The notes under the pieces: generated by a model
The model's database searches: none
What the model saw: only the letters and a program-made list of their open reading frames with translations
Told to the model about the DNA's origin: nothing
NCBI GenBank assembly: GCA_904394195.1
Contig: CAJFNH010000006.1
Location: 1-21,601 of the forward strand
Reading direction: 5' to 3'
Source of the DNA: Candidatus Gallimonas caecicola
GTDB lineage: Bacteria > Bacillota > Clostridia > Christensenellales > Borkfalkiaceae
Length of the DNA: 21,601 bases
In this document: in pieces, positions 1 through 5,889 of the stretch
How positions within the stretch are numbered: the stretch's first letter is position 1
Layout of the letters: each line of letters starts with the position of its first letter
Made by a program: the position numbers and the translations under genes

Positions 1-55
1 ATCTTGAATTCTGGCGAGTACTTTGTGTTAAACTTCTTTTCTCTTGACATTAAAA

Positions 56-95
56 TATGCACCTCCAAAAGTCTGTCCAACTTTTGGGGTGCATA
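56..95. repeat. Near-perfect palindrome, possible IS3-family end remnant
   Basis: Arms 56-72 and 80-95 are complementary except for one bulged base, with a 7-nt loop. The right half, 74-93, reads TGTCCAACTTTTGGGGTGCA. From memory this resembles the terminal inverted repeats of IS150-group IS3 elements, and the left half resembles the opposite end. Two ends facing each other with no transposase between them would be an internally deleted element. No run of T follows on either strand, so it is a poor terminator. The IS link is inference and was not checked against a database. Confidence 0.35.
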
Positions 96-157
96 TCAAA
101 TTGCACGGCGGCGCTTTTTCCCCGGACGCCCGCCGACGGCGCGCCGTCCGCAACACA

Positions 158-196
158 ATGCCCGGAGCGCGGCTATGACTGCTGCGCTCCGGGCAT
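158..196 (-). terminator. Hairpin downstream of the GH43 gene pair
   Basis: A perfect 13-bp GC-rich stem (158-170 with 184-196) and a 13-nt loop begin 4 nt past the stop codon of the cytoplasmic GH43 gene. It is the only strong stem at the end of this operon. No clear T-run follows on the minus strand, so it could act as an mRNA 3'-end stabiliser or a weak terminator rather than a classical intrinsic terminator. Confidence 0.5.
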
Positions 197-199
197 CTT

Positions 200-1705
200 T
201 CAGATCTTGTTGGTACTGTTCATGATGAGCGCCATGCCGCTGCGCCGCCCCATTGCCGTGACGCTCAGGCCCGCCGCGCCCTGATGGTCGATCCAGGCGG
301 GCATCACGACGCCGAGAAACACGTCTCCCTGCGTTTCGACGGCGATATACCGCGCGCCGTACATCCTCCAGGTGCCCCTGAAGGCGCCGTCCATCGTGCC
401 GTCCCTGTGCAGGATGACTCGCTTTGCCGTGAGCGTATCCACCCCCTGCCGGAACACGACCGCTTCGAACTTGCCCGCGGTGATGTTGAGGAGTTCGTCC
501 TCCGTGACATCCTGGATCTCCTCGCCCGCATAACGGTTGGGATTCATCACCGGCCAGCCCTCCGAATTGAAGTCATACTGCGAAAGATACAGATAGTGGA
601 AGTTGTTGGAACGCGAGAGCTTCTTTTCGATGAAATAATTGGTGCGGCAGTGGTAGGCAATGAGCCGCACCCCCTGCGACGTGGTGAAGATATCGTTGTG
701 CCCGGGACAGAAATAGTCGACAGGATCCCCCTCCCAGCGGAAGGAGCCGAGCATCTTGTTTCCCGTGCCGATATCGGTGGAACAGACGACGGGGTTTCCG
801 TTGACGTCGGTGTACGGACCTTCGGGCCGTTCGCTGCGCGCGCAGCGCATGTTGTACGCCGAGGAGAGCGAGCCGAAGGAACACATGAGATAGTAGTAGC
901 TCCGTTTGCTCCATTTGCCGTTTTCACAGACGGGAACATCTTTTTCAAAGTGCAGAACGCCCCCCTCGAGCGAGCCGCAGGCAAGATTGACGCCGTAATA
1001 TTCCCCGAAGGTACACTTGCCGGAGGTGAGATCGGCATAGGCGAGCCCATCCTTGCGCAGCCCCGTGGCGGGATCGAGCTCCAGCAAAAAGAGCCCCAGA
1101 CCGTAGGAGCCATATACGAGCCAGAGCCTGCCCTCGGCAAAGAGGACCTGCGGATCGATGGCGTTGGGCGTGCGCCAGCCCGCGGGCGAGCACACGATGA
1201 GCCCTTCGCACACGAAGGGGCCGAGCGGGCTCGCCGCCTTGGCAAGCCCGATGCACGAGCGGGAGCCGCCAAAATAGCCCGTCAGGCAGAAATACAGCCA
1301 GAACTTGCCGTCCGTACCGCGCACGCAGTGGGGCGCCCAGAAGGACATGGTGCCGTCCGTGCGCGTGCAGATGCCGTAGCCCACCTCGCGCTGGTCGGTC
1401 ACGCACCAGTCGAACGCAGCCTGCAGCCCGCCCTGCTGCGCCCCGCCTTTGCCCTTCTTATACAAGGGCGCCGCCCCTTCCAGCGCGAACGCAGTGCCGG
1501 CATACTCCCAGTGCACAAGATCGTCGCTCACGCGGATCTGATAGCCGCCCGGCGCGCCGAACGTATCGGTAGAATAGGCGTAAAAACGCCCCTCCCATTC
1601 GAGCAGCGAAGGATCGTGCGCGCAGCCCTCCTGCCAGGTGGCATAGTCTGGCGAACGCATCTGAAGTTTGTTGAATCTTGGATTTTTCGGATATTTGAGC
1701 GCCAT
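200..1705 (-). CDS. GH43 glycosidase, endo-arabinanase-like, no signal peptide
   Basis: A 501-residue family 43 glycoside hydrolase, most like endo-1,5-alpha-L-arabinanases of the two-domain type. The five-bladed propeller shows the catalytic base in HDPS (Asp31), the pKa-modulating Asp in AIDPQ (Asp184), the general acid in SLEGG (Glu247) and a GHND segment near 335-338. From about residue 383 the GWPVMNPNRYAGE motif opens the C-terminal beta domain. There is no signal peptide, and the protein has 16 cysteines, which fits a cytoplasmic enzyme acting on imported arabino-oligosaccharides. I chose ATG 1705, which has a GGGGGAG site close upstream; an in-frame GTG at 1717 is the alternative. It is the last gene of a two-gene unit with the lipoprotein GH43 upstream. 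Substrate is inferred from the family; other arabinose- or xylose-containing glycans are possible. Confidence 0.85.
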   Translation of the reverse strand: MALKYPKNPRFNKLQMRSPDYATWQEGCAHDPSLLEWEGRFYAYSTDTFGAPGGYQIRVSDDLVHWEYAGTAFALEGAAPLYKKGKGGAQQGGLQAAFDWCVTDQREVGYGICTRTDGTMSFWAPHCVRGTDGKFWLYFCLTGYFGGSRSCIGLAKAASPLGPFVCEGLIVCSPAGWRTPNAIDPQVLFAEGRLWLVYGSYGLGLFLLELDPATGLRKDGLAYADLTSGKCTFGEYYGVNLACGSLEGGVLHFEKDVPVCENGKWSKRSYYYLMCSFGSLSSAYNMRCARSERPEGPYTDVNGNPVVCSTDIGTGNKMLGSFRWEGDPVDYFCPGHNDIFTTSQGVRLIAYHCRTNYFIEKKLSRSNNFHYLYLSQYDFNSEGWPVMNPNRYAGEEIQDVTEDELLNITAGKFEAVVFRQGVDTLTAKRVILHRDGTMDGAFRGTWRMYGARYIAVETQGDVFLGVVMPAWIDHQGAAGLSVTAMGRRSGMALIMNSTNKI

Positions 1706-1737
1706 ACACTCCCCCACGTCCCCCGCGGGACGATGAA

Positions 1738-1760
1738 GGGCGGGCTTTCACCGCCCGCCC
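1738..1760 (-). other. Intercistronic hairpin between the two GH43 genes
   Basis: A perfect 8-bp G+C stem (1738-1745 with 1753-1760) and a 7-nt loop lie between the stop of the lipoprotein GH43 and the start of the second GH43. No T-run follows. It probably protects or delimits the upstream part of the transcript rather than ending it. Confidence 0.45.
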
Positions 1761-1776
1761 CCTTTCCTGTTCCGAA

Positions 1777-3363
1777 TCAGGTCGCCGCAAACGTTCCCAC
1801 CGCCCACAGGCTTCTGCCCGTGTCCGAGACAGCCGTCAGGCTGAAGCGCGAATAGGTGGCGTAGTCATCGTCGTACGACCGGACGTACATGGTATAGCTC
1901 GGCGTGGCAACGCCCTTATAAGTGACCTCGCCCAGCGTGACGGTGACGTACCAGTTTTCCGTGAGCGACCAGCTGCCCGCCGCGGCGCCGTCCCCGTCGG
2001 TGATGGTACCGTCCGCATTGAAGTTGTACGCGACCGACTGCACGAAGTTCTGCACCGTTCCCGTGGAATGCTGCACGACGTCGTACTCGCCCGCAAGTTT
2101 CTGGACGGTCATGCCCGTGCCGAGCGCCTCGCCCGCATAGCGGTTGGGATTCATCACCGGCCAGCCGTCCTCATTGAAATAGAGCTGGAAGGCATACAGA
2201 TTGTGCCCTTCCGTGACGTCGTTGCCCAGGCCGCTCTGCCGGCGCGCATGCGCGATGACGAAGTACTTGCCGTCCGCTTCGATGACGGAGTTATGACCGA
2301 TGGCGGCGTAGCCTGCGCCGTCGAACGCCTCGCCCATGATATAGTTGCCCGCGATCTTGTTGCCGCCGGAATCTCCCGTTACGGTCGCCATATCGGCGCC
2401 CGTGATGTCCACATAGGGCCCATCGGGGTTTTCACTGCGCGCCACGCGCATGTTGTACGTCGTCATGAGCGAGCCGTAGCTGACCATCATGTAGTAATAG
2501 TCCGTATCCTCGTTATAGAAGATGAAGGGACCTTCCTGGTTGTTGGAGCCCGACCAGAGCCGTTTGCCGAAGCCCTCTTCCTTGGGCAGACCCCAGTTCT
2601 CGCCCTCGTTGTACAGCTCCTTGATGTACAGTCCGCCGAACGAGGAGCCGTACACCATCCAGAGCTTTCCATCCTTATCGTAGAACAGTTCGGGGTCGAT
2701 GCAGTTGGGCCCGCTCTGCGTGACGCTCTCGACATCGTAGAACAGTTCGGGGTCGATGCAGTTGGGCCCGCTCTGCGTGACGCTCTCGACGATGATCCGG
2801 TTGTTGGAATAGGGGCCGAGCACGTTGTCTGCCTCCACCCTGCCGATCGCCGACGCGGAAGAACCGAAATCACGCGTGAGCGAATAGTACATATAATAAG
2901 TGCCGTCGTAGTAGTTGACGTCGGGCGCCCACGTCGTGGTGCTGTTCGAATTGGGCTGCACGAGCGTAAGCGTATCCTGCAGCGCCTTGGGCCACGCGGA
3001 ATAGTTGATCGCCGTCTCGGAGCCGTAGAGCGAGGCAAAATCGTTGTCCGAAACTTCCTGCTTCCAGTTGATGAGGTCGGTGGTGGAGGCAACGGCGTAA
3101 TGTGTGCCGAACGCATAGTAGGTGCCGCTCACGGGATCGAGGAAGATGGACGGGTCGTGCACGGAGACCGTCTCGTCGGGCGTATCGGAATTGTCCCTGC
3201 CGTTCCAGGTGGGCATGACGTATGCCGAAAGTTCGGGCTCGTTGCCGGGATCGCCGCCCGGATCGTCGTTTGGACCGTTATCCTTGGGCGCGCAGGCGCC
3301 GAGCAATGCCGCGGAGAGCGTAAGCGCCGCCGCAAGTGAAAGACAAAGCCATCTCTTTTTCAT
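1777..3363 (-). CDS. GH43 endo-arabinanase-like surface lipoprotein with an internal duplication
   Basis: A 528-residue secreted GH43 enzyme. The N-terminus is a lipoprotein signal (MKKRW, hydrophobic core, lipobox LGAC with Cys24), then an Asp/Gly/Pro-rich linker to about residue 45. Catalytic features are VHDPS (Asp70), CIDPELF, and NNQEGPF (general acid Glu277), then GHNS near 356-359. The C-terminal domain opens with GWPVMNPNRYAGE near 400-412. Residues 192-210 are repeated exactly as 211-229, so the CIDPELFYD motif with the pKa-modulating Asp occurs twice (Asp204, Asp223). Without the repeat the protein would be 509 aa, close to its downstream paralogue. Start ATG 3363 has the site AGGGGGAA and its own sigma-A-type promoter. 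Likely role: surface cleavage of arabinan-like polysaccharide. Whether the duplicated form folds and is active is unknown. Confidence 0.88.
   Translation of the reverse strand: MKKRWLCLSLAAALTLSAALLGACAPKDNGPNDDPGGDPGNEPELSAYVMPTWNGRDNSDTPDETVSVHDPSIFLDPVSGTYYAFGTHYAVASTTDLINWKQEVSDNDFASLYGSETAINYSAWPKALQDTLTLVQPNSNSTTTWAPDVNYYDGTYYMYYSLTRDFGSSASAIGRVEADNVLGPYSNNRIIVESVTQSGPNCIDPELFYDVESVTQSGPNCIDPELFYDKDGKLWMVYGSSFGGLYIKELYNEGENWGLPKEEGFGKRLWSGSNNQEGPFIFYNEDTDYYYMMVSYGSLMTTYNMRVARSENPDGPYVDITGADMATVTGDSGGNKIAGNYIMGEAFDGAGYAAIGHNSVIEADGKYFVIAHARRQSGLGNDVTEGHNLYAFQLYFNEDGWPVMNPNRYAGEALGTGMTVQKLAGEYDVVQHSTGTVQNFVQSVAYNFNADGTITDGDGAAAGSWSLTENWYVTVTLGEVTYKGVATPSYTMYVRSYDDDYATYSRFSLTAVSDTGRSLWAVGTFAAT
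2677..2790. repeat. Exact 57-bp tandem duplication inside the GH43 gene
   Basis: Bases 2677-2733 and 2734-2790 are identical and adjacent. The unit is 19 codons and keeps the reading frame. It encodes VESVTQSGPNCIDPELFYD twice. The neighbouring paralogue has only one copy of the corresponding segment, so this is a gain in this gene. The absence of any base difference points to a recent event or an assembly error. Confidence 0.95.
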
Positions 3364-3398
3364 GGTAGTTCCCCCTGTTTGAAGTTTGCATCGGCTCT

Positions 3399-3427
3399 AT
3401 TATAGCGCAATTTCCCGCCGATGACAA
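3399..3427 (-). promoter_or_regulatory. Sigma-A-type promoter of the GH43 pair
   Basis: On the minus strand TTGTCA (3422-3427) is followed by exactly 17 bp and TATAAT (3399-3404). It lies 36 bp upstream of the lipoprotein start and downstream of the permease terminator, so the GH43 genes can be expressed separately from the transporter. Confidence 0.85.
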
Positions 3428-3447
3428 TAGAAATGCGCAAAAAATTG

Positions 3448-3484
3448 CCAAAAACAACGGAAACGGAGCACGAGGCTCCGTTGT
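3448..3484 (-). terminator. Terminator after the ABC permease genes
   Basis: A hairpin on the minus strand (3463-3469 with 3475-3481; an alternative outer pairing uses 3454-3461 with 3477-3484) is followed by TTCCGTTGTTTTT and a further T-run. It lies 16 nt past the stop of the second permease gene. Confidence 0.65.
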
Positions 3485-3499
3485 CCGCCTGATAAACCT

Positions 3500-4570
3500 T
3501 TACTCCTTGGAGCCCGTGAGCATGAGCGATCCGATGATCATCTTCTGGAACACCGCGAAGAGGATGATGACCGGGAGCACGCACATGACCATTGACGCCA
3601 TAACGGGACCGGCATTGGTGGAGCCGTATTTGTTGTTGACGATGGTCATCGCGTGCGGCAGGTTGATCCACAGCGACGTGTTGGAGATGAAGATGTACGA
3701 GCCCATGTAATTGTTCCAGCAGCCCATGAAGGACAGCAGCCCCTGCGCCACGATGGCGGGCATGGCGAGCGGCAGGATAAAGCTGCAGAAGATGCGGAAG
3801 TACCCCGCGCCGTCGATCTTGGCTGCTTCGATGATGGAAGTGGGCAGCCCGAACAGGAACTGGCGGATGAAGAACGCCGTCATGATGGAGCCGAATAAGC
3901 CGGGGATGGTCAGCGTCATCCATGCGTTGGGTTGCCCCGCGCCCTCGAGCCAGCCGAAGGAGACGTACATGACGTACTGCGTGGTCATGATGGAGGGGCC
4001 GGGGACCATGATCGCCGCGAGCAGGAACATGAACACGACGTTGCGTCCGATCCATTTGATCTTGGCGAAGGAGAACGCCGCCGAAGCCGAGGTGATGACG
4101 CCCACCACAACGGGCACAATGGAATAGATGAGGTTGTTGAGCACGGCGCGCCAGTAAGTGAAGCCCGCCGCCAGACCGGTCGAGTCCGAGCCGACCATGC
4201 CCTCCGTGAACATGTAATAATAGTTATAGAACAGTCCGAGATCGCGGCCGTCCGACGTTTGAGCAGGCAGCGGGTTGGAGGGCCACCACACCATGGCTCC
4301 GATCGTCCCCGAAAGGGCGGATCCGGTCACGTCGCTGGTGAAGGTGAAGGACGCCGCGATCATCCACCAGAAGGGATAGACCATCAGGAAGGCGCCCAGC
4401 AGCAGGATGATATAGGTAAAGATATCGCCCGTGAGTTTGGCGCGCTTTTTGCTGCCGCGGTGCGTCTTGGAGGAGATGCCGAAGAAGGCGAGAACGGCGC
4501 CCACCGCATAGCGGAAAGAAGAGTAATGCCGCTCTTCGGCAGGTTTGGTATTCGTCTGAACGTTTTCCAT
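3500..4570 (-). CDS. CUT1-type ABC sugar permease, MalG-like
   Basis: A 356-residue inner-membrane subunit of a carbohydrate ABC importer. A cytoplasmic N-terminal extension of about 45 residues precedes the first membrane helix. The first extracytoplasmic loop is enlarged (roughly residues 85-135), which makes the protein longer than the usual 270-300 aa. The ATPase-coupling EAA loop is clear: EAAKIDGAGYFRIF followed by LPLAMPAI. The start has the site GGGGGGAA 3 nt before ATG 4570. It begins 11 nt after the stop of the first permease, so the two are co-transcribed and translationally close. With the binding protein upstream and the arabinanase-like enzymes downstream, oligosaccharide import is the likely role. 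No ATP-binding subunit is encoded in this window; a shared MsmK-type ATPase is inferred. Confidence 0.9.
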   Translation of the reverse strand: MENVQTNTKPAEERHYSSFRYAVGAVLAFFGISSKTHRGSKKRAKLTGDIFTYIILLLGAFLMVYPFWWMIAASFTFTSDVTGSALSGTIGAMVWWPSNPLPAQTSDGRDLGLFYNYYYMFTEGMVGSDSTGLAAGFTYWRAVLNNLIYSIVPVVVGVITSASAAFSFAKIKWIGRNVVFMFLLAAIMVPGPSIMTTQYVMYVSFGWLEGAGQPNAWMTLTIPGLFGSIMTAFFIRQFLFGLPTSIIEAAKIDGAGYFRIFCSFILPLAMPAIVAQGLLSFMGCWNNYMGSYIFISNTSLWINLPHAMTIVNNKYGSTNAGPVMASMVMCVLPVIILFAVFQKMIIGSLMLTGSKE

Positions 4571-4581
4571 AATTCCCCCCT

Positions 4582-5820
4582 TTAATCGCTATTGCGCTTG
4601 TCCAGCCAGAACTGGAAGAGCGTCAGTACAAGAATGATGACCGCAAGCACCATGCCGTAGGCGGCGCCCAGGCTCTGGTAGGACGGATTGATGCCTTGCG
4701 TAAGCCTGTCGAAGTCGATCGCGTCGCTCGGGGACGAGTTGGGCGAGATACCCCAGTACCAGATGAGCGCGACGTAGCCCGACGTGAGCATGTTGGGGCG
4801 GTTGCGCAGCGTGCCGCCGCTGCTGCTGGTAGGGAACAACAGTTCGGGCTCCGCATAGATCTGCATGCCGCCGATGACGGAGGTGACCACGTTGTAGAAG
4901 ATGACGGGGTACAGATCGGGCATGGTGACCTTCCAGAAGATCTTCCAGCTGCTGGCGCCGTCGATCTGCGCCGCTTCCTTGGTGGAGGCGTTGACGCCCG
5001 AAAGCCCCGCTATGTACAGGATGATCGTGCCGCCCAGCCCCTTCCACACGTTCATGACGATGACGATGCACTTGTTGATAAGGCCGTTCGTCCAGAAGGG
5101 GTCGATGCCCTCGTTATAGCCGATGGACAGCTGCGTACTGGTGCCGCTCCAGAACCAGACGATATTGGTGTTGAGAAGCTGGTTGATGACGCCGCTCGTG
5201 TTGAACAGGTTTGCGAAGGTGTAGACGACCGAGACGGTGCTGGCGACGCAGGGAAGGTAGTACAGGACGCGGAACACATTCCCGCCTTTGATGTCGCGCG
5301 ACATGCACACCGCAAGAAACATGGAGAGCACCATGCCGATGGGAATGCCGATGAGATAGAACACCGTGTTGAAGAGGGTCATGCCCAGCGTGCTCATCTC
5401 GGTGACGCCGCGGTTCGCCATGCTCTGCGCGACCTGGCAGGAATACTGCGTGTCGGTAAACACGAACTGATACCACCGCCAAGGATTGGAGCCGTTGGCA
5501 TCCGTGAAGGCGTCGATGCCCGGCACGGAGGCAAATACGTCTTCGCCCGAGAACATATTGCCCAGGAAAGCCCAGACGTCGCCGTGGAGCGTGGACGTGT
5601 AGGTCGTGAAGGACAACAGGAGCGCCATCACAAGCGCGATGTAGACGAAGAGCACCGTCCCCACGATGAGCGGGAGACAGAACGCCCAGCCCCACAGGTT
5701 GTCCTGCAGCTTCTGCTGATTGATGTGCCGCCGCTTTTTGTGGGGCACCGTCGCCTCTGCGACGACCGCTCCTGCCGCCGGAACGCTCTGTTCGGATACG
5801 GCAGTATTGTTTTCCGTCAT
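4582..5820 (-). CDS. CUT1-type ABC sugar permease, MalF-like
   Basis: A 412-residue membrane permease, partner of the MalG-like protein. The N-terminus is a 40-residue cytoplasmic stretch with a basic KKRRH patch. The first helix (WAFCLPLIVGTVLFVYIALV) is followed by a large extracytoplasmic loop containing NPWRWYQFVFTDTQ, the usual MalF/UgpA-type layout. The EAA loop reads EAAQIDGASSWKIFWKVTMP. An in-frame ATG at 5841 exists, but AGGAGGGGAA sits just before ATG 5820, so the shorter start is chosen. A strong hairpin separates it from the binding-protein gene, which would lower permease expression relative to the binding protein. The transported substrate cannot be read from the sequence; arabino-oligosaccharide is inferred from the GH43 neighbours. 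Confidence 0.9.
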   Translation of the reverse strand: MTENNTAVSEQSVPAAGAVVAEATVPHKKRRHINQQKLQDNLWGWAFCLPLIVGTVLFVYIALVMALLLSFTTYTSTLHGDVWAFLGNMFSGEDVFASVPGIDAFTDANGSNPWRWYQFVFTDTQYSCQVAQSMANRGVTEMSTLGMTLFNTVFYLIGIPIGMVLSMFLAVCMSRDIKGGNVFRVLYYLPCVASTVSVVYTFANLFNTSGVINQLLNTNIVWFWSGTSTQLSIGYNEGIDPFWTNGLINKCIVIVMNVWKGLGGTIILYIAGLSGVNASTKEAAQIDGASSWKIFWKVTMPDLYPVIFYNVVTSVIGGMQIYAEPELLFPTSSSGGTLRNRPNMLTSGYVALIWYWGISPNSSPSDAIDFDRLTQGINPSYQSLGAAYGMVLAVIILVLTLFQFWLDKRNSD

Positions 5821-5848
5821 AAATTCCCCTCCTACTCTCATATTTGCT

Positions 5849-5880
5849 CTTTTCCGCCCCGCACCGGCGGGGCGGAAAAG
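5849..5880 (-). other. Strong intercistronic hairpin between binding protein and permease
   Basis: A perfect 14-bp stem (5849-5862 with 5867-5880) with a 4-nt loop, 9 nt past the stop of the binding-protein gene and 28 nt before the permease start. It is not followed by a T-run on the minus strand. Such hairpins between binding-protein and permease genes commonly stabilise the upstream mRNA or cause partial termination, which gives excess binding protein. Confidence 0.7.
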
Positions 5881-5889
5881 ACAATACTT

